64,000 bases of DNA from Muscardinus avellanarius (GCA_963383645.1 OY726561.1:138520727-138584726); one strand, 5' to 3'. Counted from the stretch's first letter, positions 21,190-33,140 are shown. The notes: generated by a model not told the origin, from the letters alone. A program made the numbers and translations.

Positions 21190-21880
21190 GGGCTGTGTGG
21201 AAAATGGCGGAGTTAGAGGCAAGATGGCAGCGTGGCGCCCGCCACTGCAAGAAAAGTGATTTTTGGAGGGATATCCCAGAAGAGATCAGAAAGCTGAATG
21301 CTTCTGCACACATGCACAGGAATACTTAACAACAACATATTCTAGGAGAGACCCAGAAGGCGGTGGCAGTGGCGATGGCCAGTATTCAGGAGAGGCAGAC
21401 AGATCCAACCAAATCCACCTTGAATTTTTGAAGACATCTCTCCCAAAGTAGACTGTTCCTGCCCCACATGCTCAGGAATTCTGAACAACATACTATGTAA
21501 GAGAAAGTTTTGCAGAGACAGACCAAGATGGTGATAGTGGTGGCGGCCAGTATTCGGGAGAGGCAGAAAGAGCAAATCTAATCCACCTTGAATTTTTGAA
21601 AATATCTCCCCAAAAGTAGACTGCTCTTGCTGCACACGTGCAGGAGTTCTGGACAACATACAATGTAAGAAAAATGTCCAGGGCAAGTCGGAGGGAGCCC
21701 CGCCCGTATTGCTGAGCTGACTCGCTGCGCTGGTGTCCCGGGAGACCTCAGCTCATGGCTGCTGCGCTCCTCTGCACTGTGCTGGGGGCCAGGGTGATGT
21801 GTGCATGTGTATCTCCACAAGTTTATTTTATCCCATTGAGATGTATGGCTACAATGCGCCAATAAAACATTATTTAAAAA
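21190..21880 (+). mobile_element. Short ORF-less L1-like element: 5'UTR monomers joined to an L1 3' end
   Basis: Three related monomers of about 155-165 bp (21190, 21344, 21511) carry AAGATGG motifs, CCAGTATTC-GGAGAGGCAG and TCCACCTTGAATTTTTGAA. Unique GC-rich sequence follows (21690-21790). The 3' end has GGCTACAATGCGCCAATAAA and an A-rich tail. No ORF1 or ORF2. A weak AGAAAAT-AAG repeat flanks it (21180, 21885). It shares both ends with the minus-strand composite element at 12247-15779 but lacks the VNTR. Confidence 0.65.
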
Positions 21881-21895
21881 AGAAAGAAAATAAAG

Positions 21896-22017
21896 AATAG
21901 AATAGGACTGGGGATGTAGCTTAGAGGTAGAATTCCCTGGGTCCAAACCCCAATACCACAAAACAAACAAACAAACAAACAAACAAACAAACAAAACAAA
22001 AAATTAAAAGGGCCAAG
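21896..22017 (+). mobile_element. SINE tail (ID-like half) with (CAAA)n
   Basis: Only the tRNA-like half is present, followed by an AAAC microsatellite at 21960-21996. Confidence 0.75.
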
Positions 22018-22230
22018 CGTGAAGCCGGTTGCGGTGTCACATACCTGTAAGCCCAGCATTTGGGAGGCTGAGATAGAAGGATCCTGGGTTTGTGGCCAGC
22101 CTCAGCTACTTAGTGAGGCCCACCACAACTTAGTGAGACCCTGTTTCAAAATAAAGAATTAAAAATAGGGCTGGGGGTGTTGCTCAGAGGGAGACTGTCC
22201 CTGGGTTCCATCCCTAGTACTGCAAAGAAA
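22018..22230 (+). mobile_element. SINE (B1-dID type)
   Basis: Head begins GCCGGTTGCGGTGTCACA; complete to CCCTAGTACTGC. Confidence 0.85.
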
Positions 22231-22232
22231 AA

Positions 22233-22430
22233 AAGGCTGGGGTGTAGCTCAGATGTAGAAGGGCCTCTGGATTCAATCCCCAGTCACTCAAAATAAATGA
22301 GTGAGTTAATGAATGAATGAGTGAATAAAATAAAATGGGCTGAATGTGTAGCTCAAAAGAAATAAAATGTGCTGAATGTGTAGCTCAGAAGGTAGAATGC
22401 CCCTCTTTTCAATCCCCAGCACCAACATCC
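22233..22430 (+). mobile_element. Run of three ID-like SINE tails with TGAA repeats
   Basis: GCTGGGGTGTAGCTCAGA-type box-A motifs recur at 22234, 22338 and 22370 without heads. Confidence 0.65.
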
Positions 22431-22454
22431 ACTCATACATACATACCTGGTTCT

Positions 22455-22545
22455 TGGTGGAAACATACCTGAGACAGGAGGATTGCAGGTTCAAGGCTAG
22501 CCTCATCAACTTATCAAGACTCTCAGCAACCAAGAGCAATCTTGT
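22455..22545 (+). mobile_element. Headless SINE body fragment
   Basis: GAGACAGGAGGATTGCAGGTTCAAGG through TCAGCAACC is SINE body; quoted motif parts are GAGACAGGAGGATTGC and CTCTCAGCAAC. Confidence 0.6.
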
Positions 22546-22565
22546 TTCAAAATGGAAGGAAAAAT

Positions 22566-22640
22566 CCGAGTGTGGTGGCACATGCTTGTATTCCCAGTAC
22601 TTGGGAGGCCGAGACAGAAGGATCCCGGGTTTGTGGCCGG
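22566..22640 (+). mobile_element. SINE head fragment
   Basis: 7SL-like head only, cut near 22640. Confidence 0.7.
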
Positions 22641-22699
22641 CCTTCCAAGTACTGGCATTCCTTCCCATCCAGCTTTATCTTAAAAACAACCAAAACACG

Positions 22700-22885
22700 C
22701 CGGGCGGGCGTGGTGGCGCACGTTTGTAATCCCAGCGCTTGGGAGGCGGAGACAGGAGGATGGCGCAGGTTCGAAGCCAGCCGTGCTGGCTTAAGAGACC
22801 CTGTTTCCAAATAAAATATAAAATAGGTCTGGGAATGTAGCCCGGAGGCAGAAGGGTTTCCAGGAATCCCAATACCACACACACA
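22700..22885 (+). mobile_element. SINE (B1-dID type), internally shortened
   Basis: Same short body (CCGTGCTGGCTTAAGAGACC) as the antisense copy at 53295, suggesting a shared deletion subfamily. Confidence 0.85.
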
Positions 22886-22889
22886 CAAA

Positions 22890-24222
22890 AACCAATTATT
22901 GACCTCTCGTTGATAATATGTATACTGAAGTGTTTAGGGTTTAAATATACTAATATCTGCAACTTACTTTGAAGTGAATAAAAATAGGATAAAATTATGG
23001 ATGGATAAAGGAATAGAGAGATGGAACTATGACTGAGGAAGTGAAGGAAATCATTAGTGGTAGAAGCGAGGGAACCGAAATAAGAATATTCACTGCAGAG
23101 TCATTTCAACTTTTCCCTATGTTTAAAAACACTTGTAATAGAATAGTAATAAAACATCAGTAAAAAGATGTCAGCAGGTCATATAAATATATATGAATTG
23201 TAATATATATGAACTTAAATATAATTATATATTACTACAGTAATAACATATGTGTTATATATAATATATAGTTATATGTATATTACTAGTATAGATAGGG
23301 AAGCTTTTATATATTTACAGGTGACAAAGAATTTTAAAACAGTAAAATGTCTAAGAGATCTATTTTAACTAATTCAGGGAACTGAGGCACAGAGGTGGCA
23401 GGACCGGCCCAGGCTGCCAACCTGAGAACTGAGTCATATTATGTAGGAAAGGCCTTGGCCTCAAACAAGTGTATTGATAGAACAGGCATTTTAGAAACAT
23501 GGAGTTTTATTTCTATCTAATAACATATTTCTGCAAATTATAGTCCTTGAGATCTATCCAAGCAATTAGTTGAAACACTACTTTTTTTTTTAAAGTTTGT
23601 AGACACTGGCGTTAAAAAAAGAATGAAACAGTACTTTATTTTAAGCAGCTTAATTAAAGTCTTTAGCTACTCATCTACTTCTCGCTTTATTCTAAAGTGT
23701 TTTCACAATGCCCAACTGCTTTGGCAGAGCATAGAGTACGGTTATTAATTACTATTATCATAATCACTTTGCAAAGCATAAGTACTCAGACCTTCACCTG
23801 TGCTTTTTGGGAGCAAAAAAGTTTCACACCAACATCCCTCACAGACAAGCAACTTCGGAGTAAGAGCTCCACATGAATCATCAAGAACTATTATTAAACC
23901 CTTTTCAGAGTTTCTGAGTCATTACCTTAAAGAAGATTTAGCTTAGGCTTAATTTGAGGAGAAAATACAGGACTAACATTTAATATACTTTCTTCTCTTT
24001 TAAAAAGTACTTGTCCTGCCTGCCAAATAATAGTATATGCCTATATGAAATTATCACAGTGAATCTCTGGATGGTGGATGAGAGAAGGAGGAGAGGGCGG
24101 GAATGGAGGGACGGGGGAAGACAAGACCAAATTCTGCTTTGCACATACACAAGCACATCACCTCAAATTGCACTATCATGCACAATCACAATGCAACGCA
24201 GCAATTACAGTAATTTTTGTTT
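22890..24222. other. Intergenic, AT-rich block at 23180-23300
   Basis: No gene recognised. 23180-23300 is an alternating AT low-complexity stretch. Confidence 0.45.
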
Positions 24223-24224
24223 TT

Positions 24225-24424
24225 GCGGGTCTGGGGGTGGAACCTAGGGGCATTTGACCTCCGAGCTACACCCCCTGCCCTATTTTTTTAATTCTTTATT
24301 TTGAAACCAGGTCTCACTGAGTTGCAGAGGGCCTCACTAAATAGCTGAGGCTGTCCACGAACGGCGATCCTCTGGTCTCAGCCTCCCGAATGCTGGGATG
24401 ACAAGCGTGGCCACCACGCCCGGC
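24225..24424 (-). mobile_element. SINE (B1-dID type)
   Basis: Complete antisense copy ending at CACCACGCCCGGC. Confidence 0.9.
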
Positions 24425-24935
24425 TATAATAAAATTTTTTGAAGTACTTGTCCTGGATTGTGCTTCCACGAGCTGCCCTTCCTACTGGTCATCTTAGAAG
24501 GGAAAGCAGTAGTACATTGGTCCACTATAAATCAGAAGCAGGTCCGTAAATGTGCCAAGGCCTCTTTCTGTCTACTAGCATGGGCTACTGATTCCCTCCC
24601 TCAAGACCTACCCTAGAAAAACTATAGAAGCAGATGAAAGTATGGATTTGAGAAAATTATCCATCAAACCCACTGTGATAACCCCCTGGAAAGAGAGAAG
24701 ACTGTCTAGAGTAGGTATGTGGAGATGACTGGCTCCAGCGAGGGACAGACAGAAGGGAAGGAAAAATAGACAAAGAGGATGGGTTATGGCGGTCTCTGAA
24801 TTCTACTTTTATGTCTCCACTGTGTGGCTTTGAATGCACCAGTGCCTGCCCCTTTGTCACTGGAAGCAGCAATAACAGAACCAGCTGCTGATACCATTGG
24901 GGTATCTGAAAGTGCTTCAAATGTGTGCAACCATC
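24425..24935. other. Intergenic, nothing recognised
   Basis: Unique-looking sequence between a SINE and an L1 fragment. Confidence 0.4.
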
Positions 24936-25200
24936 ATGTGCCGTATCCCACCCCTCAGCATCTCTCCAAAAGAATGAATGTCAGAACACTATAGTGATAC
25001 ATGAATACCATGCTTATAACAGTACAAGTCACAACAGCTGAACGATGGAACCAGCATAGGTGTCCATCAACTGATGAACAGATAGATAGTGAGAATGGGG
25101 TATAAACACACAATGAAATTTTACTCAGCCACAAAGAACAGAATCAGGACATTTGCAAGAAAGATGGATAGAAGTAGAGAATACCGTCCTACGTGCGATC
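24936..25200 (+). mobile_element. L1 fragment, 3' end of ORF2
   Basis: Motifs AACGATGGAACCAGCATAGG, GTGTCCATCAACTGATGAAC and AATTTTACTCAGCCA match the end of mammalian L1 ORF2. No open frame is preserved. Confidence 0.65.
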
Positions 25201-25228
25201 AACCAGTCTTAGAAAGTCCGGGGTTGAG

Positions 25229-25410
25229 CCAGGTGCGATGGTGCACACCTGCAATCTCAGTACTTGGGAGACTGAGCGGGAGGACTTCAGGTTGGAGGCC
25301 AGCCTCAGCAATATGGTGAGACCCTCCATAACCTACTGAGGCTCTGTTACAAAATGGAAAAAAGTGTTAGGGGTGTAGCTCAGATTCCCGGGTTCAATCC
25401 CCAGTACCCT
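25229..25410 (+). mobile_element. SINE (B1-dID type), diverged
   Basis: Recognisable head GCCAGGTGCGATGGTGCACA and tail GGTTCAATCCCCAGTACC. Confidence 0.8.
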
Positions 25411-26025
25411 ATCCCCTGAGAAAGTCAAGGGTCATTTTCTCTCCTTGGTGGAAACTAGGAAGGAAATGGGAAACAAATGGGACTTTAAGATAATTGAGGA
25501 GAGAAATCAGTAAAATAGTGGAAGGGGCTTGGAGGAAGGTATAAAAACAGGGGGAAAGAAGAACTGATGAAAAGAACAGTTTGAACAGTGCTATGTTCAT
25601 ATGTGAAGGTACCGCTACCAATGTCCTAACGTGTACAGCAAGTGTGGGAAGTGGGTGGGAGGCAGAGGAAAACACACAAGCATGTGTGCTTGTATTATTT
25701 TGAACCTCATTCTGATGTTCCACTGCAAGGCACCAAGAAGAGTTTTTTAAGCCCTGTTTGGGTTGATGAAAATAGAACCGAGGATCTGATATTTAACATC
25801 CACTCATTGACATCTCCCTACTCAAACTCCAGGGATGGGAGATTTTAATCTAGGAGGTTGCTGCCTGCAGGAGCTGCCTTCAGAACAGCACTGAAAATAG
25901 TAGTCTACTGAATTCTGTGGTATCTAGAACATTCAGTATGTGGCTGACCCCTGCCACTGGGCCCAAGCCTGGAAGACCCAACTCATACGAAAGACATTAG
26001 CAGACAGTCACTTAAAACAGGAACA
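25411..26025. other. Intergenic, nothing recognised
   Basis: No repeat or gene motif identified. Confidence 0.4.
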
Positions 26026-26027
26026 TG

Positions 26028-26230
26028 GCCGGGCGTGGTGGCGCACGCTTGTAATCCCCGCGCTTGGGAGGCTGAGACAGGAGGATCGCGCAGGTTCGAA
26101 GCCAGCCTCAGCTGCTTAATGAGGCTCTCAGCTACTTAGTGAGACCCTGTTTCCCCAAAAATATTTAAAAATGGGTCTGGGAGTATAGCCCAGAGGTAAA
26201 AAGCCTCTGGGTTCCACCCCCAGTACCACC

Positions 26231-26262
<32 letters not shown>

Positions 26263-26280
26263 ACCACACAAAATAAAAAT
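26028..26280 (+). mobile_element. SINE (B1-dID type), near consensus
   Basis: Full length with a long (CAAAA)n tail. Confidence 0.9.
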
Positions 26281-26451
26281 TAAAAAAGAGGGTTGGGACT
26301 GTAATTCAAAGGTAGAATGCCCCTAGATTTAAACTCCTGTATTTAAAACATAGACTGTGGACATGAGATTAGCTATTTTATCTAGTTACCATGGTATATA
26401 AGCTACAAAGTCCACTTCCGACTTTAGTTTCTTATTGAATATGGACATATG

Positions 26452-26566
26452 CCAGTAAACCCAGTACTTGGGAGGCTGAGACATGAGAATAGCAGTTTCA
26501 AGGTCAGGCTCAGCAGCTTAGCAAGGTCTCCAGCAACTTAGTGAGATCCTGTTTCAAAACCAAAAG
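26452..26566 (+). mobile_element. SINE body fragment
   Basis: Lacks head start and ID tail; followed directly by the next SINE. Confidence 0.75.
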
Positions 26567-26568
26567 AA

Positions 26569-26800
26569 AGCCGGGCGCCGTGGCGCATGGTTGCAATCCC
26601 AGCACTTGGGAGGCTGAGGCAGGAGGATTGCATAGGTTTGAAGCCAGCTTCGACTACTTACTGAGGCTCTCAGCAACTCAGTGAGACCCTGTTTCCAACT
26701 AAAGAGTAAAAATTAGGGCTGGGGGTGTGGCTTGGAGGTAGAATGCCCCTGGGTTCCATCCCCAGTACCACAGTACCACACACACACACACACACAATCA
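26569..26800 (+). mobile_element. SINE (B1-dID type) with (AC)n tail
   Basis: Inserted in the A-rich end of the preceding fragment. Confidence 0.9.
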
Positions 26801-26809
26801 AAAGTATAA

Positions 26810-28330
26810 AGTAAAATAGGACTGGAGGTAAATAAAATAGGTTAAAACCCAGGACCCAGGGACATTCTACAAAACAAAACAATACAAAACAAACTCGAAA
26901 TGTATCAGTGAAAGTGGGGAGACTGCCCCCAAAGCACAGTGGTTTCATATTCATCTTTCAATTCCAGGGGGTTGCTCAAAACGGACACTTCGAGGAAAAA
27001 TAGTCATGTACTTAATTCAGAGGAGACTTTCTTCGTTTCATTGCACACTACTACCAATTCAGACATCATCATTTTCTCCTCTGCCATATTGAACAGTGGC
27101 TGTGAAGTTAGATCAGAAATGCCACCCCTCTCCCGCCCCGCCCCTGCACACTTACTTTTATTCCTCTTGGCACAGTTGCTGACTTAGTTCAGCAAGGCCC
27201 AAGTCAGTTAGTTTCTAGCCTTCCTCTGATCGGAGGGTTTGGTTCAGGAAGGCCCAAAGTTAAAGACTCGCTCAGACACAGATAAGGGAAACCAGGCTTG
27301 AGACGGAGCCTTCAGCACACATACTAGACTCCACTGGGAGAGAGGGGGGAAAATGGAGTCATTGAGGCCCTGGATCAAATAATCCTGAAACCCATATGCC
27401 TCTGAGATTTCCGGGTGTAGGAGCTAAAACGGTTTAAATTAGATCTTCTCTTACTTGCGACCCAAAATGTCATAAATAATACATGTCCATCCGCAGATGG
27501 AAATGTAGTTGCAATTCCAAAACGATAGCTGACTTTCTGCACTTCAGATGGGAGGCTCGGGCCCGTTCCCCATAGTGGTATGCATCATGAAGGTAGATGG
27601 TCTGACTGGAAGTCACACTGGAAGGAGAATTCAAGCAAGTATTGATTTTGCAGCTAACTTGCTCGTGCATGCTACATTTCAGCTATGGAATCTCAGTAGT
27701 GTGGGCTGTCTCCCTTAATGGTGGTTAAGTAAAAAACCCAGAAAGTGATGCAGAACCAGACAGGTTCAACATCAATTAGGCAAAGTATTCAGGCAAAATA
27801 CCTTCACGTCCATTAGCCAATGAATGGCTCAGTAGAAATTCAGAGTGAGAGCAGCCCCTACAAGGCTGGCTTCCAGAGGCCAACCTCTCTTCATTGGTTG
27901 GCATCAAGAGACAAAAAACAGATGTGTTTGTTTGAGGAAGCTTGGGATGAAGCATTTTTCTCTGAATTTACCTACCCCCCCCCTTTTTTTAAACATGTGT
28001 GTCTTGTTTGGCCTTACATAATTAGTAAACAGCCTTTACTTATAAATGTGTCTGAAATAAGGGTAAGGAGTAGGTCTCCCTCTCTTGGTAAGAAAGTCAG
28101 TCAGAATCATCCAGATGTTCAAATCAATTAAAAATAAATAAGAAGGCTGTATTGTTCTAGTTTTTTTTTTTTTTTAGTGGCTTGTTCTTCAAGAGCTCAG
28201 AATATTCTAGCTGGATGGTTAAGATTAGAGGTAACAGGCTAAACTCGGAAGTTTTCCATCGAATTGAATGATATCTGAAATACCCACCATTCCTCCAATG
28301 GACTTGCTTTACCAGTTAAATTCTAAGGGA
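26810..28330. other. Intergenic, nothing recognised
   Basis: Repeat-poor sequence of 1.5 kb with only short, unconvincing frames. Its low repeat content could mean conserved non-coding DNA. Confidence 0.4.
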
Positions 28331-28333
28331 ATC

Positions 28334-28535
28334 CGGGCACGGTGGCACGCGCCTGTAATCCTAGTACTTGGAAGGCTGAGGAAGGAGGACCACAGGTTTG
28401 AAGCTAGCTAGCCTCATTAATTTAATGACACCCACTCAGCAATATAGCAAGACCCTGTTTCCAAATGAAAGAAATAAAAAGGGCTGTGGGTGTAGCTCAG
28501 AGGTAGAATGCCCCTGTGTTTAATCCCAGGACCAA
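28334..28535 (+). mobile_element. SINE (B1-dID type)
   Basis: Diverged head; the tail leads into a GAAA microsatellite. Confidence 0.85.
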
Positions 28536-28539
28536 CAAC

Positions 28540-28542
28540 AAA

Positions 28543-28578
<36 letters not shown>

Positions 28579-28620
28579 AGAAGAGAAAGAAGAAAGAAAG
28601 AAAAGAATAAAAGAAAAGAA
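28540..28620. repeat. (GAAA)n microsatellite
   Basis: Expanded A-tail of the preceding SINE. Confidence 0.95.
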
Positions 28621-29261
28621 CTGTAAGGGGATAACTCTTGCTGTAAATAATTGACATCTCTGTGTCGAGGTGGATTGCATAGATGCCTTAACTCTTCACC
28701 TCTTTCTCTTTCCATTCCCTCCCATCACCATGTGACTTTGCTGTTCCTCTAGCCAGGAGACAGAGTGTATTTCCTCACTCTCGGATTTTGATTCCACCAC
28801 GTGGCTTGCTTTGGTGGAGGGGATGTGAGAGCAGGTGTGCTGTGACCACAGCCTGGAAAGCCCGGGTGTAATCACACCTTGATCCTGGGCTGGGAGGTGA
28901 CCAAGGAAGAACCCTTTGATCTGGTCCTTCTCCAGAAGGAGGACAAGACAGGGAGCAAAGTTAGACGCAGCCAGCCAAGGCAGGACTGCAGACTCAGGAG
29001 GCAAATACATACCCATGCAGCCCACTGTCAGAATTGTGTGGTTGTTATATAGCATGTTTGCTAACTGATGGAGTGTTGTTCAGCTAATTACTATTTAATG
29101 AAATCCAGGATGGCCCTGGGCCTCCTTCTGAGTGTATTTCCCCTCATTTTGACAAGCTCTACCTTCTCTCTCCCCATTTTCTTATCCTTGAAATATTATG
29201 CCTTCTTCACCCTTAAAGAGCATACTCCCAGGTCTTTATGCATTGATATAAATGAGTGATG
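28621..29261. other. Intergenic, nothing recognised
   Basis: A 119-codon minus-strand frame at 28696-29055 has no family motif and is probably chance. Confidence 0.35.
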
Positions 29262-29690
29262 GCTTATGTCTACTGTTATAGAGATAAGATGTACCCCAAA
29301 GAGCTCACTTATTAATATTCAGGGTTGCTGTAGTGGAGTCATGAGAGTTATAATCCCAGCAGTAAATAAATCCATTGTAATGTATTTACCTGGGTGGTAC
29401 CCATTGGCCAGTAGGGCATGGCTGGAGGTGGGTCCCTGGGGGCGTGGCCTTGGGGTTATATTTGTTTCCTTCTCCCCCTGTTCACTCCGTTGCTTCCAGC
29501 CTCCATGATGTGAGAAGCTCAGCCCACATGTCTCTCTCACTCTGCCTCTGGCCTCCATGCCCTAAGACCCGCGGTCCCCAGCCTCACGTGAACTGAGTTT
29601 GAATCTATAAGAAAGTGAATTTTCCTGCCTCTAAGTTACATGACCAGTCTTTTAGGTTATAGCTGCAGGAATGCTGATGGGAACACCTAC
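29262..29690 (+). mobile_element. ERVL/MaLR-like LTR
   Basis: Contains ATGGCTGGAGGTGGGTCCCTGGGGGCGTGG, here noted only by its parts GGCTGGAGGTGG and GGGGGCGTGG, then GGTTATATTTG and CTCCATGATGTGAG, as in a common mammalian LTR type. A related copy lies at 48858-49190. Family name not certain. Confidence 0.5.
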
Positions 29691-29738
29691 ATATCAAAAT
29701 ATCTTAAAACCTTTATATATATATATTTCAAGCAGTAT

Positions 29739-29847
29739 ATATATAGTAGGTATGATGAATATTTATTATATTATTATAAATATATATTTATAATATATAT
29801 CATATTATTATATATGTATATATATATTCATCATACCTACTATATAT
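29739..29847. repeat. AT-rich palindrome (24-bp arms)
   Basis: Left arm 29739-29762 and right arm 29824-29847 are perfect inverted copies containing TAGTAGGTATGATGAATA and TATTCATCATACCTACTA. The 61-bp spacer is itself AT-rich and partly self-complementary. Such sequences can extrude cruciforms. Confidence 0.8.
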
Positions 29848-29948
29848 GGCTCCAAGGGAGATGTGGCTACCTGAGAGATTTCTTTTTTTCTTCTTTTCTT
29901 TTCTTTTCTTTCTTTTTTTTTTTTCCTTTTAGGAAAGAGTAGGAGGCA

Positions 29949-30130
29949 GGTACTGGAGATTGAACCCAGAGGTGTTCTACCGCCAGCCTATAGCCCCAAT
30001 TTTATTTTTTTTATTTTGAAACAGGGTTTCACTAAGTTGCTAAAGGCCTCTCTAACTCTGAGGATGGCTTTGAATCTGTGATCCTTCTGTCTCAGCTTCC
30101 CAAGTGCCAGGATTATAGGCATGTGCCGGC
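29949..30130 (-). mobile_element. SINE (B1-dID type), diverged
   Basis: Preceded by a T/C-rich tail (29880-29935). Confidence 0.8.
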
Positions 30131-32140
30131 CTGAGATTTTTAGCATAGACTTCTGTCATATAATTGGCAATAATATATGAACTTGCAGGCCTAACCTGCC
30201 CCCTAGAACCAGAGTTTGACAAACTGCCACCAGCTATCACGAAAGTAGATCTGGAAAATGATTTACTAATTTATTTCTCTTAAAATAATACACAGAAGTT
30301 AAACCGTTATGACTCTCTTAACTCACCAACATTATCTTTAGAAGTTTGATGTAGCCAGTAGGTAGATATATTTATTCTGCTATTGGGCCCTTGGAAGTTC
30401 TATTTTTGTTAAAGGAAATAAAGGCCTTCCAGGAACCTCGGGCTGACAGGTGGGAGAAGATATGAGAAGCATCTCTAGGAACCCTTAGAACCTTGTCTCA
30501 CAAGAGTCAGCGAGACTGGTCCTGGGTTCTGAACCTCAACAAATACCTTAGGTGAGCTATTCTGTACCGTGCCCACCATATGATGGTTAAGAAGTATAAT
30601 GGTAATACAGGGCGAGGATACCATCGAGAATCCCTGTAAATTTACTTCAACCTGTATTCTATAAATTAAAAATCAAGAAGTGTTTTTATTGGATAAGGTA
30701 AAAAGGGTTTGTTAGTTTTGCATGATTAAGAAGCCTCATAGGAATTTTTTAGATAACTTATCCCACAGTCCTTTCCTTTGTTTTACATATTGTTTCAAAT
30801 GAATATCTATTGAGTACATCCTATGTTCTAGGCTCTGTGCTGTATAACAGACTTGAGATGCTCACAGAAAATTAGGGGACCAAGGCCCGGCAAAGTCAGG
30901 GAAGATACACAAGGCCACATTTCCACTAGATTTATAAACAGACTCCACCCCTAATTTAATGCAATTTGCTACAATGTTGCGGGGGGCTCTTTGGGAAAAA
31001 ATTCATAGGAATTAATATTCAAAATGAACTCCTTATTTAACCTCCACAAGAGCAAAGACGTCTCAAGAATCATACATCCAACAAGCAGTATCCCGAGTGC
31101 CTTTTGAGTCTGCTTTAAAGCAACCTGACAGATGCTAGGAACATACAGTCGTGTTATAGGAGGCCCAGAAGCAATTTAAAGACAGAATCCTGGGCAGTGC
31201 AGTATCTACTATTGAAGAGGCAAGCTCAGGTTGCCATGGCAGCCCAGAGGAGGGGGCAAGAGCTGCCCCAGCAGGTGATGAGTTTTGAAGGATAAGTGGG
31301 CATAAGGGTCTTGGGCTAAGTGGGACATTCCAGGAATGTGAGCTGCACTTATGGTAATTAATATGTTACTAAAAGGAGATCGACATTTTCCCAGCAGTAC
31401 CTGGGAGCAAGGATGGGACCACGTATCCACCTGTCCAGCTTTTGGTCTTTTGTCCCCAAAAGTTGGAAGCACCTTGACAGACCACAGATGCTACTCTGGA
31501 AAATGGGGTAATGAAATCAATATGAGAACAGATCTTAAAAGACAAGATGCTAGAGTCTTGATGAGTGGTCCGGGTGGCCAATTTATGCTACACAAAGCAT
31601 TTGACCCAACCACAAAGCCAAAACAGTATTAACTCCTTCTATAAGCAACAGATCCAACACAGTTTTGATCTCCCTGCGCTCACTTCACCTAGGCCAACTC
31701 TTCCTACAGGATTAGTCCAGTGCCTTTTGAGACAATTTCTGTTCCTCCGTCATTTTCCTCCTCTGCTGGGGCTAGATCCTTTCAGTCCCTTACATAGGAT
31801 GCTTGAGACTGACAAGGCCATCCATGGCTCGGACAAGCAGGAAGCCCAAGATCCGCATCTTAGAAAAACCGTCCACACCTGGCCGCCAGCATCCAACTCC
31901 CAGCATGACCCACCACCTGCGCCTCCTAGTGTCGGTATTGGCATTGCTCAGTCCTGGGCTCTGCCCTGGGGCCTAGGGTAGGGGATGGGCACAGCTGCTG
32001 CCAGTGGTATTTCTTTCTCCTTGTCTCTTAGACATCCCTAAAAAAGTCATGGATTGTTTTGGGGACTTACAACATTAGATGTGTCTGAGGTGAAGCATGA
32101 GAGTCGTCTCTCCTGCATTTCACCCATCCCAAGACATCCC
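30131..32140. other. Intergenic, L2-like motif near 30805
   Basis: ATTGAGTACATCCTATGTTC resembles the ancient L2-type motif also seen at 16150. No gene was found in this 2-kb stretch. Confidence 0.4.
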
Positions 32141-32310
32141 GGGCATGGGGGCTTATGTTTGTAATCCCAGCATTTGGGAGGCTGAGACAGAAGGACTGCA
32201 GGTTTACGGCCAGCCTCGGCTACTTAGTGAGACCCTGTTCCGAAATAATGAATGAAAAATAAGGCTGGAAGGGTAGCTCGGAGGTAGAATGCCCCTGGGT
32301 TCAATCTCCA
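32141..32310 (+). mobile_element. SINE (B1-dID type)
   Basis: Diverged head; its tail seeded the polypurine tract. Confidence 0.85.
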
Positions 32311-32640
32311 TTCTGAAGAAGAAAGAAAGGAAAGAAGGAAGGAAGGAAGGAAGGAAGGAAGGAAGGAAGGAAGGAAGGAAGGAAGGAGGAGGGAGGCAGA
32401 AAGAAAGGAAAGAAAGAGGATAGAGAGAAAGAAAGAAAAGAAAGGAAAGAAAGAGGATAGAGAGAGAAAGAAAAAGGAAAGAAGGAAGGGAGGGAGGGAG
32501 AGAGGGAGAGGGAGAGGGAGAGGGAGAGGGAGAGAGAGAGAGAGAGAGAGAGAGAAGAGAGAAGAGAGGAGAGAGGAGAGAAGAGAGATGAGAGAAGAGA
32601 GGAGAGAAGAGAGAGAGAGAAGAGAGGAAGAAAAGAAAGC
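32311..32640. repeat. 330-bp polypurine microsatellite (GGAA, GAAA and GA blocks)
   Basis: The plus strand is almost entirely A and G. It passes from (GGAA)n to (GGGA)n and (GA)n. It grew from the A-tail of the SINE at 32141 and stops about 30 bp before the left edge of duplication copy A. Minus-strand Ser/Leu/Phe/Pro frames across it are low-complexity shadows. Confidence 0.9.
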
Positions 32641-33140
32641 CATTCTTTCTGAATTGGACAAAACATACCCCCTCAACTCCACAAATAAGCCCAATTTCCT
32701 TCCTGGGATGGGTGCCACACAGACCCCTGAATCCTTTTCTTGGTTCCTTAAATTGGGAGGAGGCAAATTTTTGCAAACTCACAAGGAAGAAACAATTTTC
32801 TTTTTATTTTTAACTAGTTGTTTTATTAAGTCTATCATAAAAATGCATTGTAAAAGACTTAATAGATATCAAAAAGCAACACTTACACATGCACAAATTA
32901 GTGTATAGTCCTGAAATTTATTTCTACTTTTATTACATAGTGGTCATAGTGTGGCATGCTCTGTGATTTCAAGAGGTCAATCAAAGATCAAAGAAGACTT
33001 ACTGAGGCTTTTTAAGACCCAATATGGCTGATGGGGTTAATGCCTCCTGGGTCCTTAAAGGTATATTTCCTCCTTGAAGTTACAGCAATTTATCTTTTGT
33101 GGCAAAGTATATTCATTAATTACACTGTCAACCTTGATTT

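Noticed and set aside
32204..32782. Serine/leucine/phenylalanine/proline-rich minus-strand frames near 32.2-32.8 kb
   Set aside because: They translate a polypurine microsatellite plus SINE and are low-complexity artefacts.
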